Assembly: GCF_001424665.1 (NCBI RefSeq)
Contig: NZ_LMQS01000001.1
Coordinates: forward strand, 125,225 to 189,224
Reading direction: 5' to 3'
DNA length: 64,000 nucleotides
Origin: Methylophilus sp. Leaf416
GTDB taxonomy: Bacteria; Pseudomonadota; Gammaproteobacteria; Burkholderiales; Methylophilaceae
Below the pieces are notes generated by a model, which had not been told where the DNA came from, did no database searches, and worked only from the letters and a program-made list of their open reading frames with translations. Position 1 is the stretch's first letter. Each line of letters opens with the position of its first letter. The position numbers were made by a program, and so were the translations under genes. Positions 26,689 to 34,807 of the stretch are shown here, piece by piece.

Positions 26689-27066
26689 AATGTTCTCCTC
26701 ATAACAGCACTAATAGAAAAGTTCCTGAAAACATTATTGTGTCAATTTAATAACGCTTTTATAGGAAGTTACTTATTCGTTTGTAGGATTTTCAATCTGA
26801 AAAATGTAATGTGGGCAAAATCACACCGGCACTCTGTAATGAGGATTAGCAACCTCGCAGGCACTATCTATTTACAATGCAAGAGGGGCGAATTTAAATT
26901 CAAACATGCTTAGCTGATATGCGAGCAACAGAAATTATGCAAACTAATCATCTCTGCACTTAATTAAAATCCGACATTGTCGTTATAACAGGTAGACGCC
27001 CAGGTTTTCAAAACAATCACGTCGTCACTTAAGCCTGTTACACTTTTAAAAGCAAGGTCGTATTAA
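26689..27066. other. 378-base AT-rich intergenic region
   Basis: This divergent region between csbD-like and the EAL-domain gene has no credible coding frame. It must contain both promoters. On the right side TTAATT and TATAAC lie 18 bases apart around 26960-26995 as a weak sigma70 candidate for the EAL gene. I see no strong hairpin, direct repeat or known RNA in it. Confidence 0.5.
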
Positions 27067-29448
27067 ATGGAATTATTTCTGCATACTTTTGACGCCAACA
27101 GTCACGCCAATTCAGAAAACCCACTTTTTTCAGGAATTAATACTTCGTCGTTCAGCTATGATTCAGAGCCTGAATTGTTGAAAATTCTTGACCAGGTGAT
27201 TGCAACAGAAGCCGCGCTCACATTAAAAGATACCTGGGTGCTTGTGACAGAAGACAATCACTCCATGAACCCGATGGAGGCACTGCAGGCAACAATGCCC
27301 TTCAATACCTTTTATGCACGTCACAAATATCCATGGTTGCTTTCTGACCTCACGCCCCATATTCAAATGCATTATCAGCCGATTGTTGATTTTGGCCAAG
27401 GCGGTAAAGTATTTGGCTTTGAGGCTTTATGCCGACTGAAAACGCCAGAAGGCAAATGGCTTAACGGCATGGAGGCTTTTGCGCTTGCGGCAGAAGTGAA
27501 GCGCACTCACGAACTGGATCTCGCTTGCCAGCAACTGGCTTTGATAGGCAAGTCACAATCTATATCTGCGGATAAGCCAATCTTTATTAATGTGCTCCCG
27601 CAAACAATCATGAGCCCCGGCTGGCTCGACTTTATTTTAAAGATATTGAATCAGCAGCAGATTGATAAACGCGATGTGGTGATCGAAATTGTAGAAAGTG
27701 AAAAAACAGACCCGGAAGTACTGGCTCGTTATTGTGACGAAATTCGCATGCATGGCCTGCGTATCGCGCTGGATGACATGGGCTCCGGCTTTAATGGGCT
27801 GCGTATTCTGGCTGAAGTACGCGCAGATTTCATCAAAATAGATCGCGCGATTGTGCATGAGGCACAAGGTAGCCGGGTGCGGACAGTGCTACTCGAAGCC
27901 ATTATTTCCATGGCGCAACGTCTGGGATGTACCATCATTGCGGAGGGGCTTGAACGCGTAGAAGATATCACCTATTGTCAGGATTTGGGCCTGCACTATG
28001 CGCAGGGCCATTATTTTGCCCACCCCAAAAGCGTGCCCAGTGACCAGGTGACCGCGCTGCCTGTACGTGATGAATCACATCGTTCACATGTGCCTGATGA
28101 TTTTCATATCGGTGAATATATCAGTCATGGCCTGACGATTGATGTCAGCTGCTCGCTGGCCGAAGCAAGACGTTTATTTAATGCTCATGCCGATATTGCG
28201 AATGCGGTGGTACTAGATGGACAAAAACCTCTCGGCGTTTTAAGACGTGGCAAGGTCTTTTCCAAGAAACAAACGGGGCTCGGTGCTTGTTGTGACCCGC
28301 TGCCAAAGGTCATTAACCATATGTGGCCTTCTTCTGTACTTGCGCGCATTTTTTATCTGGAACGTGGCAACATCGACATCTGGATTACAGTCAATGATGA
28401 AGGCGCTTATATGGGCGTTTTGCAGCCCATGGAGATCATGGCTCAATTAATCAGCCGTAAAGCATCCAGCGGTAATTTGCATCCACTCAGCCATTTGACT
28501 ACCGGGCCTACGCTTAGACAAACGCTGGATAATAGCCTGCGCAATAACGCCAATACACAACTGATCTATATAGATTTGGATCATTTTAAAGCTTATAACG
28601 ACCGCTACGGCTTTATCCGTGGTGACGCCATGATCCGGTTGTTATCGGAAATTATCCGTCAGGAATACCAAGATAAATCCGGCGTCATGGTGGGGCACAT
28701 CGGTGGCGATGACTTCGTGCTCATCTACGATCATAATGCCCCAACACTGAATGAAACATTGCTACATATTATTAGCCAGTTTCAGGCGTTGGCGGTGCAT
28801 CTTTATGACGCGACAGATTTGGAGCGGGGATTCTTTACTACCGAAGACGGGAAAGATCATCCAGTGGCCAGCGTGTCTATCGCTGTCGTCAACGGTAAAC
28901 AAGGTGAGCTGGAAAACAGTGTGGTCGCGGCGGAACGGGCCGCCCAACTTAAAAAAATCGGTAAAGCCAATATTGGCAGTATTGTGGTGGTCGAAGATAC
29001 ACCACCGCAAACCATTTTGCCGAAAAAAGAGTTTTATTCAGGATGGCAACAGAAAGCACTGTCGGCATTACAGTCACTGTTGAATACGCATCGCTCAACG
29101 GGTTCACACGATCTCGACAGCTGCTTTGCCGAATTTCCTTATTTTGAAGTGATTTTTGAACTTGAACCTAACGGTGTCCAGCGCTATGCCAACTGGATTA
29201 ATCCGAATATGTATGGAAAAATCAAGGCAGGCGGTGCAGGCATAGACCGTAGTCAACAGGCCTATTATCAACGCGTGGCAGAAACAAATGCGCCCTATAT
29301 ATCCAGCATCTACTTATCTACCGCCACTGAAGATTTCTGCCTGACGGTATCTCTGCCTATCCTAGATGACAACGGCCAGCTCGTCAGTATTCTGGTTGCC
29401 GATATTAATATTGCAGCGATGGCAGTGCTTAGCAGTGCACGCAGTTAA
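27067..29448 (+). CDS. EAL-CBS-GGDEF protein with C-terminal sensor domain
   Basis: The 793-residue protein begins with an unusual order: EAL phosphodiesterase domain (about 85-335; FGFEALCRLK with EAL at 119-121, VIEIVESEKTD, ALDDMGSGFNGL, DFIKIDR, AEGLERVED), a CBS-like pair (about 350-470), a GGDEF-like domain with GGDDF (546-550), and a C-terminal PDC/Cache-like segment (about 680-780, ISSIYLSTATEDFCLTVSLPILDDNGQLVSILVADI). The EAL residues needed for c-di-GMP cleavage look intact. The GGDDF signature has Asp for Glu, so cyclase activity is uncertain. No membrane segments are evident, so the Cache-like end would sense a cytoplasmic signal. It is a single gene. Confidence 0.85.
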   Translation: MELFLHTFDANSHANSENPLFSGINTSSFSYDSEPELLKILDQVIATEAALTLKDTWVLVTEDNHSMNPMEALQATMPFNTFYARHKYPWLLSDLTPHIQMHYQPIVDFGQGGKVFGFEALCRLKTPEGKWLNGMEAFALAAEVKRTHELDLACQQLALIGKSQSISADKPIFINVLPQTIMSPGWLDFILKILNQQQIDKRDVVIEIVESEKTDPEVLARYCDEIRMHGLRIALDDMGSGFNGLRILAEVRADFIKIDRAIVHEAQGSRVRTVLLEAIISMAQRLGCTIIAEGLERVEDITYCQDLGLHYAQGHYFAHPKSVPSDQVTALPVRDESHRSHVPDDFHIGEYISHGLTIDVSCSLAEARRLFNAHADIANAVVLDGQKPLGVLRRGKVFSKKQTGLGACCDPLPKVINHMWPSSVLARIFYLERGNIDIWITVNDEGAYMGVLQPMEIMAQLISRKASSGNLHPLSHLTTGPTLRQTLDNSLRNNANTQLIYIDLDHFKAYNDRYGFIRGDAMIRLLSEIIRQEYQDKSGVMVGHIGGDDFVLIYDHNAPTLNETLLHIISQFQALAVHLYDATDLERGFFTTEDGKDHPVASVSIAVVNGKQGELENSVVAAERAAQLKKIGKANIGSIVVVEDTPPQTILPKKEFYSGWQQKALSALQSLLNTHRSTGSHDLDSCFAEFPYFEVIFELEPNGVQRYANWINPNMYGKIKAGGAGIDRSQQAYYQRVAETNAPYISSIYLSTATEDFCLTVSLPILDDNGQLVSILVADINIAAMAVLSSARS

Positions 29449-29478
29449 ATCAAGGTAGGTTTAGCTTATTGGAGGAAC

Positions 29479-30123
29479 TTAAAGATAGGCAAGTAATTCT
29501 TGCGGTTGCAGAATATAGCCATCGGCGCACCATTCCTGAGGCTTATCTGTATCAGACAGGTAGCCAAATAAAGCAACCAGTGTGGTCATACCGGCAGCTT
29601 TACCGGCCTGCACGTCGCGCTCAGCATCCCCTACATACAAGATACTGGCCGGATCCACCTGCATGTGTTCACAGGCTAATAACAATGTTTGTGGTGAAGG
29701 TTTAGGCAGCGGTGCATCATCACCACTCACAACTGCACTCGCACGGCTGCTCAACCCCATATGCTCAATCATAGGCAAAGTAAACCGCCTCGGTTTATTA
29801 GTCACTATCCCCCAACGTAAACCGCGCTGTTCAATATCTGCCAATGTTTCGGCCATACCCTCGAATAACACAGGCTGTCGAGTCATCACTTCAGTATATA
29901 AACTGAGATACTCATGTCGCATCGCATCAAAATCACTATCGGTGGGCTCTAAACCAAAACCAATGGCCAGCAAACCACGCGAGCCATGAGATGCATGAGG
30001 GCGGATAATATCATCAGCTAAAAAAGGTAACCCATGTCGCGCACGCTGCAAATTCAAGGCATAACCCAGGTCTGGTGCGGTATCAACCAAAGTACCATCC
30101 AGATCAAACAAAACTGCCTGCAT
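29479..30123 (-). CDS. gph: phosphoglycolate phosphatase (HAD family)
   Basis: A 214-residue HAD hydrolase with motif I FDLDGTLVDTAPDLGYALN, motif II IVTNKP, and motif III/IV around LPKPSPQTLLLAC and YVGDAERDVQAGKAAG. The TAPDLGYALN start and the position directly after ubiG point to Gph, which removes phosphate from 2-phosphoglycolate formed during DNA repair. Its ATG overlaps the ubiG stop by one base (TAATG), so it is translationally coupled. Related HAD phosphatases with other substrates cannot be excluded by sequence alone. Confidence 0.88.
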   Translation of the reverse strand: MQAVLFDLDGTLVDTAPDLGYALNLQRARHGLPFLADDIIRPHASHGSRGLLAIGFGLEPTDSDFDAMRHEYLSLYTEVMTRQPVLFEGMAETLADIEQRGLRWGIVTNKPRRFTLPMIEHMGLSSRASAVVSGDDAPLPKPSPQTLLLACEHMQVDPASILYVGDAERDVQAGKAAGMTTLVALFGYLSDTDKPQEWCADGYILQPQELLAYL

Positions 30124-30821
30124 TAATAATCCTTTATTGCATGCAACATGTAATTCACGCTGGTATCTGCGGTAAGGCTGTATTGCTTGTTCAGTGGATT
30201 ATAAGTTACGCCGGTTTGATGTTGCAGCTCCAGGCCAGACTGGCGTAGCCAGGCTGCAAGCTCTGAGGGCCTGATGAATTTAGCATAGTCATGCGTGCCT
30301 TTTGGCAGCAGATTCAGTACATACTCTGCACCTATGACTGCCATCAAATAAGCTTTGGCATTGCGGTTAAGCGTAGAAAAAAACAGATGGCCGCCCGGTT
30401 TGACCAAAGCAGCACAAGCGCGTACGACACTGGCCGGGTCGGGCACATGCTCCAGCATTTCCATGCAAGTTACTACATCGAATGACGCTGGCTTTTCTTC
30501 AGCCAATGCCTCTACTGCAATGCAACGATATTCGATCTGTATTTCTGCCTCTAATGCATGTAGTTGTGCGACTTCCAGAGATCTTTCAGCCATATCAATG
30601 CCTAACACCCGTGCACCGCGACGTGCCATAGATTCACTTAAAATACCGCCGCCACAACCTACATCCAATACCTGTTTACCATTCACACTAGCGCGACTAT
30701 CAATATAATCCAGACGTAGCGGATTTAATTGATGCAAAGGCTTGAATACGCCTTGTGCGTCCCACCACTGATGTGCCAGATCAGCAAATTTATTCACTTC
30801 AGCGGCTTCTACATTCGCCAT
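30123..30821 (-). CDS. ubiG: ubiquinone biosynthesis O-methyltransferase UbiG
   Basis: The 232-residue protein has the UbiG hallmarks: [33 protein letters not shown] at the start, motif [27 protein letters not shown], and [13 protein letters not shown]. It methylates the two hydroxyl groups of the ubiquinone ring in successive steps at the membrane surface. It lies between the MTA/SAH deaminase gene (21 bases upstream) and gph. SAH is the product of its reaction, so its place next to an SAH-type deaminase gene is functionally sensible. Confidence 0.96.
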   Translation of the reverse strand: MANVEAAEVNKFADLAHQWWDAQGVFKPLHQLNPLRLDYIDSRASVNGKQVLDVGCGGGILSESMARRGARVLGIDMAERSLEVAQLHALEAEIQIEYRCIAVEALAEEKPASFDVVTCMEMLEHVPDPASVVRACAALVKPGGHLFFSTLNRNAKAYLMAVIGAEYVLNLLPKGTHDYAKFIRPSELAAWLRQSGLELQHQTGVTYNPLNKQYSLTADTSVNYMLHAIKDY

Positions 30822-30842
30822 GATGCATTCCTCTTCATTTAT

Positions 30843-32180
30843 TCAAGACTGGGATGACTGTATTTTTAATTGCCATTGCAAAGCAATAGACCTTAATTCT
30901 TCGGTGTCTATGTCCGCAAAGACGGCTTGGCCTTCTTCTGTGCGTTGATAACGCAATTGGCCATCTACCCATGTGTGCGTAACCTGTTCCCTTCCGGCGA
31001 CATATACCAGATGCGAAATCGGGTCATAACACGGTAAACTGTTTAAATCATCCAGCCTGACTGCAATCAGGTCAGCCTGTTTGCCCGGTTCGATGCTGCC
31101 TATCTTATCCTGTAAACCCAATGCCTGTGCACCGTTGATCGTCGCCATTTCCAGGGCTGTATAAGCAGGGACCGATTCAGCATTGTCATCAGCGACTTTA
31201 GCCAACAGCGCTGCAGTACGCATTTCCTGCCATAAATCCAGTCGGTTATTACTTGCCGCACCATCGGTGCCCAAGCCTACATTTAATCCTGCGCGTAAGG
31301 CAGCGGCGACAGGTGCAATGCCGCTGGCCAATTTCAAATTGGAACAGGGACAATGTGCAATATGCGTGCCCTGTGTAGCAAGCATCTCCAATTCGGCTGG
31401 CTCGAGGTGTACGCCATGCGCACATACGGTGCTGGGGCCAAGAATACCTAGCGCTTTTAATCTTTCTATAGGTCTCACCCCGAATTCATCCAGGCTTTGC
31501 TGGATTTCGGCGCGGGTTTCGTGCAAATGGGTGTGGATACCCATGTTCAATTGCTCCGCCAGGGTACTGATTTGCTCGAAAGTTTGATCGCTTACGGTAT
31601 AAGGTGCATGTGGCGCAAATGAAAAACTGATACCTGCATCAGATTTAAACTGATCCCGTACTTCAGTGCCTAAACGAATATATTCATTCGCGTTATTCGC
31701 ATAATTGGTAGGAAACTCCATAATGACCAATCCAATATGCGCACGCATACCCAGTCGTTTTACAGCCTCGATTGTGGCCTGGGGAAAGAAATACATGTCA
31801 TTGAAAGTAGTAATGCCACCGCTCAGCATTTCAGCACCTGCCAATAGACTGCCATCATGCACAAAAGGCTTTGAAACCCATTGCCGTTCGGCAGGCCAGA
31901 TATGGTCATTTAACCATGGCATCAATGCATAATCATCAGCATAGCCTTTAAGCAGATTCATGCTGCTATGCGCGTGCAAATTAATCAGGCCAGGAAGCAG
32001 TGCATGCTGGGAGCAGTCAATGGTTTCCCAATCACTCGCCCATTCCGGAATCTCATTTTTAGGAACCACTGCTTGGATAACACCAGCATCGACAATCACT
32101 ACATGCTGTTCCAGCGTGGTCTTTTTTCCATCCATGGGAATTATCCAGCGTGGTTTGATAATAAATTGAGAGTCACTCAT
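30843..32180 (-). CDS. mtaD: 5-methylthioadenosine/S-adenosylhomocysteine deaminase
   Basis: An amidohydrolase of about 445 residues in the TRZ/ATZ subgroup. Metal-binding motifs are LINLHAHSSMNLLKG (HxH), HTHLHET, VCAHGVHLEPAE and GLGTDGAASNNRLD. The N-terminal WIIPMDG and C-terminal GSIEPGKQADLIAVRLD match MTA/SAH deaminases, which convert these nucleosides to inosine forms to clear methyltransferase by-products. ATG 32180 (MSDSQF) is preferred over the upstream start at 32210, because a TATAAT box lies six bases before it. It heads the operon mtaD-ubiG-gph. The exact substrate in this family needs assay; other deaminases of the group are possible. Confidence 0.85.
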   Translation of the reverse strand: MSDSQFIIKPRWIIPMDGKKTTLEQHVVIVDAGVIQAVVPKNEIPEWASDWETIDCSQHALLPGLINLHAHSSMNLLKGYADDYALMPWLNDHIWPAERQWVSKPFVHDGSLLAGAEMLSGGITTFNDMYFFPQATIEAVKRLGMRAHIGLVIMEFPTNYANNANEYIRLGTEVRDQFKSDAGISFSFAPHAPYTVSDQTFEQISTLAEQLNMGIHTHLHETRAEIQQSLDEFGVRPIERLKALGILGPSTVCAHGVHLEPAELEMLATQGTHIAHCPCSNLKLASGIAPVAAALRAGLNVGLGTDGAASNNRLDLWQEMRTAALLAKVADDNAESVPAYTALEMATINGAQALGLQDKIGSIEPGKQADLIAVRLDDLNSLPCYDPISHLVYVAGREQVTHTWVDGQLRYQRTEEGQAVFADIDTEELRSIALQWQLKIQSSQS

Positions 32181-32186
32181 GCTTGA

Positions 32187-32192
32187 ATTATA
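32187..32192 (-). promoter_or_regulatory. TATAAT box at the mtaD start codon
   Basis: A perfect TATAAT, read on the minus strand, ends six bases before the ATG at 32180. Transcription would then start on the A of the ATG. No ribosome binding site precedes the codon and the -35 region is weak. Confidence 0.45.
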
Positions 32193-32235
32193 ACCGAGGC
32201 TAGTCTGCACTGTGCCTGCTCAAAACTACAGACGT

Positions 32236-32265
32236 AAAAAAAGCCACGCATTGCGTGGCTTTTTA
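32236..32265. terminator. terminator of the ompA-like gene
   Basis: AAAAAAAGCCACGC, an ATT loop and GCGTGGCTTTTT form a perfect stem with T runs on both strands. It ends transcription of the outer membrane protein gene on the minus strand and insulates the mtaD operon. Confidence 0.85.
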
Positions 32266-32282
32266 GTAAAACTAGCTGCTAA

Positions 32283-33380
32283 TTATTGGCAACCAAGTTG
32301 TTTCGTACCTTCAGCACGAATTTCAACACGACGGTTAGGTTGCAAGCAAGAAATCAATTTCTTGGATACTTTTTTACCTTCGCACTGTACTACTGGCTCA
32401 GATTTACCTTTACCTTCGGCAGTGATCATACCACCATCAATACCTTGAGCAATCAGGTAATCAGACACTTGCTTAGCACGACGCTCAGACAGTTTCTGGT
32501 TGTAAGCATCAGTACCGATACGGTCAGTGTGACCTGTTACGATAACAGCAGTAATTTCTGGGTTAGCCTTGATTTTAGCTGCAGTTTCTTCAAGAACTTT
32601 ACGGCCTTCTTCACGCAGGTTAGCTTTGTCGAAGCCGAACAGTTTTTCAGCACTTACAGTCACTACTTCGTTTTGCGGTTTGCACATCGGAGCAGGTGCT
32701 GGCGCTGGTGCCGGAGCAGGTGCTGGCTCAGCCGCTGCTACTGGTGCCGCTGCTGGAGCTGGTGTTGGCTCTTCAACAACTGGCTCTGGTGCGCCGAAAC
32801 GGAAGATACCGCCAAGGTTTACCAATGTGTTGCCGATAGTGCCATCTGCATCCACTGTACGAGTAGCATTACGTGCATCAGCACGGCTCCACTGGTGACG
32901 TACATCTGCTTGAATACCAAATTTGTCGTTAAACAAATATTGTGCACCCAAACCAACGTTGGCCATCCATGAAGTGTTTGCTTTATCAGACAAACCTACA
33001 TTACTGTAATCCACATCATTACGCGCTGCGCCAATACCTGCTAACAGGAATGGGCGGAATTTTTCGCGGCTGAATACATATAAAGCATCAAGGCCCAAAG
33101 CTGTTTGCTTGTATTTACCACTTGCACCGGCAATACCAGTATCTTCGTCAGCACGGTTGTAGCCCAAACGACCCTGGATATCCCAGTGTTCGCTTACTTC
33201 TTTACCAATTGACAAGAAACCACCACGGCCATTGTCAGCTTCAAGATCGTTGTCAGTGTTCATATAAGTCGCACCTGGTACAACATACCATGCACCACGG
33301 TACATATCTTCAGCTTGTGCAACTTGCGATGCCAGTACAAATGCAGACGCAATTGCCAAGCTTAAAAAATTCTTTTTCAT
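32283..33380 (-). CDS. OmpA-family outer membrane protein
   Basis: The 365-residue protein has a signal peptide (MKKNFLSLAIASAFVLASQVAQA), an eight-strand beta-barrel-like region (about 24-200), a Pro/Ala linker (about 205-232, repeats of AP), and a C-terminal OmpA domain with the peptidoglycan-binding GHTDRIGTDAYNQKLSERRA. It anchors the outer membrane to peptidoglycan and is probably abundant. The start has AAAGGAG eight bases upstream, and a good sigma70 promoter lies 60 bases before it. The long intergenic context and clear terminator suggest a single-gene transcript. Confidence 0.95.
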   Translation of the reverse strand: MKKNFLSLAIASAFVLASQVAQAEDMYRGAWYVVPGATYMNTDNDLEADNGRGGFLSIGKEVSEHWDIQGRLGYNRADEDTGIAGASGKYKQTALGLDALYVFSREKFRPFLLAGIGAARNDVDYSNVGLSDKANTSWMANVGLGAQYLFNDKFGIQADVRHQWSRADARNATRTVDADGTIGNTLVNLGGIFRFGAPEPVVEEPTPAPAAAPVAAAEPAPAPAPAPAPAPMCKPQNEVVTVSAEKLFGFDKANLREEGRKVLEETAAKIKANPEITAVIVTGHTDRIGTDAYNQKLSERRAKQVSDYLIAQGIDGGMITAEGKGKSEPVVQCEGKKVSKKLISCLQPNRRVEIRAEGTKQLGCQ

Positions 33381-33441
33381 TCATCGACTCCTTTATTATT
33401 TGGCTTAACTCGCCACATCTTTAGAAAGACTTACAAGTCAG

Positions 33442-33470
33442 ACTATACGCAAACCTACTTCCAGAAGCAA
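33442..33470 (-). promoter_or_regulatory. sigma70 promoter of the ompA-like gene
   Basis: On the minus strand TTGCTT (33465-33470), a 17-base spacer and TATAGT (33442-33447) form a good sigma70 promoter about 60 bases before the start codon. Confidence 0.65.
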
Positions 33471-33497
33471 CCCTCAATAGCACTAGGACTCAAGTAT

Positions 33498-34232
33498 TTA
33501 TTGGGTTTGAGGCAATAAACAACAAATTTCAGACAATTTTGTTGTTAGCTGCTGTACTTTCTCCGTGATCAACGGCTGCCCCCTCTGCTGGTTCATGCAC
33601 AAGCCACTTCTGAAGCCTAGATAATCCGGTGATAAATCTGCCAGCTGATCGAACTGTTCCAAGCTCAAACCACCAGCCAGCCCGACATATAAATTCAATG
33701 ATTTTGCCGAATAGACGAAAGAATTCAGCATATCCAGATTAATCAATGTCGTTAAAGACTTTGATTTTTGAATGGTGTCTACCATGACTCCCCAATATCC
33801 TGCTTTAGCAAGTTCTGACAAAGTATCTTTGATGGTGCTTTGGTCAAGAATAGTTGCCGGTGACAACACTGCAATCAACTTGATATGCTTGAATAGGAAA
33901 GTGTTGATAACATCGTGATAACTTGGATTAGCCCAGATAGCCTCAGGCAACTTGATCACATCGATACCTATCGCCAACCGAGACTGAATCAATTCCTGCA
34001 AAAGCGTAGCGGACGAGCAATTATCACCAACCGTCGCACTCACTGTGATGCCAGTGTCCGGCTTGCGCTTGCGGTGAACATTCACAATATCTACAATTGA
34101 TTGAGATAACTTGAGATCGAGTGCAGCCAGCGCTCCGTGTGAGGTATCTTTGAGATCAATCAACCGGACATCTGCTGACAAAGCGGTTTGCGCTTCTGGC
34201 ACTGAACTAACACTAACCAACACTTGCATCAT
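33498..34232 (-). CDS. mfnB: (5-formylfuran-3-yl)methyl phosphate synthase (MfnB)
   Basis: The 244-residue protein belongs to the MfnB (DUF556) family, a TIM barrel that forms the furan precursor of methanofuran from two glyceraldehyde-3-phosphate molecules. LIDLKDTSHGALAA carries the candidate Schiff-base Lys28, VMVDTIQKSKSL the second lysine, and the C-terminal GLAGGLSLEQ and YLGFRSGLC loops are family-like. In tetrahydromethanopterin-using methylotrophs this gene serves the methanofuran-like cofactor used by Fhc. Its ATG overlaps the TGA of the upstream DUF447 gene (TGATG), which shows coupling. It is the last gene of the block; no strong terminator was seen directly after it. Confidence 0.9.
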   Translation of the reverse strand: MMQVLVSVSSVPEAQTALSADVRLIDLKDTSHGALAALDLKLSQSIVDIVNVHRKRKPDTGITVSATVGDNCSSATLLQELIQSRLAIGIDVIKLPEAIWANPSYHDVINTFLFKHIKLIAVLSPATILDQSTIKDTLSELAKAGYWGVMVDTIQKSKSLTTLINLDMLNSFVYSAKSLNLYVGLAGGLSLEQFDQLADLSPDYLGFRSGLCMNQQRGQPLITEKVQQLTTKLSEICCLLPQTQ

Positions 34233-34804
34233 CAAGCCTGCTGCAAGCCGCTCTGGCGCGCTATATAGTTATTAATCGTATCCACCAGCCACTGCCAGGC
34301 TTCAAGCTCACGCTCACCGGCAGTTTTATCGATAGCAATTTGCAGATATTGCATTTCCTGGTTAACTTTTTCGATAGGCAACATATGTAAACGGCTCACA
34401 AGTACCGCCAATTCAATCACCGCCGCCTGGGCACGGTTGAATCCCATAAATGGCCCATGCAAAGCGCTTTCCACAACAGTCATGGTCAATCTGGGGCGCA
34501 CTTCATCTTCCTCCATCTCATCCAGCTTGAGTACGTGATGCGTCAGGCAATCCTGCAGACGCACACAGCCGGGCGCAATCTCTTGAGTGGCAAACGGTGA
34601 CTTTTTTGCAATGGCAGCAGCAAATATGCGCACATCATCCGTCAGGTTTAATACGGCGTGGCGGGTATCAAGGATGTTTTGCAACGTCGCAGAAGGCTTA
34701 TAGGGTGAGATAACTACTTTGCCATTACTCCATTGCACACCGAATGGCGCAATATGCACTTCACCCTGGGCAGAACATGTGGTCACTATCGTTTCGTAAA
34801 TCAT
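34232..34804 (-). CDS. DUF447 family protein (methanopterin cluster)
   Basis: A 190-residue protein with the DUF447 split-barrel look: MIYETIVTTCSAQGEVHIAPFGVQW, KPSATLQNILDTRHAVLNLTDDVRIFA, CVRLQDCLTHHVLKLDEMEEDEVRPRL and ESALHGPFMGFNRAQAAVIELAVL. Such genes occur in archaea and in tetrahydromethanopterin-using methylotrophs, where they are needed for or linked to cofactor synthesis; their reaction is not established. The fold resembles flavin-binding reductases. It lies three bases after the dihydropteroate-synthase-like gene and overlaps mfnB by one base, so the three are translated together. Confidence 0.85.
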   Translation of the reverse strand: MIYETIVTTCSAQGEVHIAPFGVQWSNGKVVISPYKPSATLQNILDTRHAVLNLTDDVRIFAAAIAKKSPFATQEIAPGCVRLQDCLTHHVLKLDEMEEDEVRPRLTMTVVESALHGPFMGFNRAQAAVIELAVLVSRLHMLPIEKVNQEMQYLQIAIDKTAGERELEAWQWLVDTINNYIARQSGLQQA

Positions 34805-34807
34805 TGG

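Noticed and set aside
32286-32972. Long open frame antisense to the ompA-like gene, Trp/Cys/Arg-rich
   Set aside because: The odd composition comes from reading the Pro/Ala linker backwards; it is not a plausible protein.
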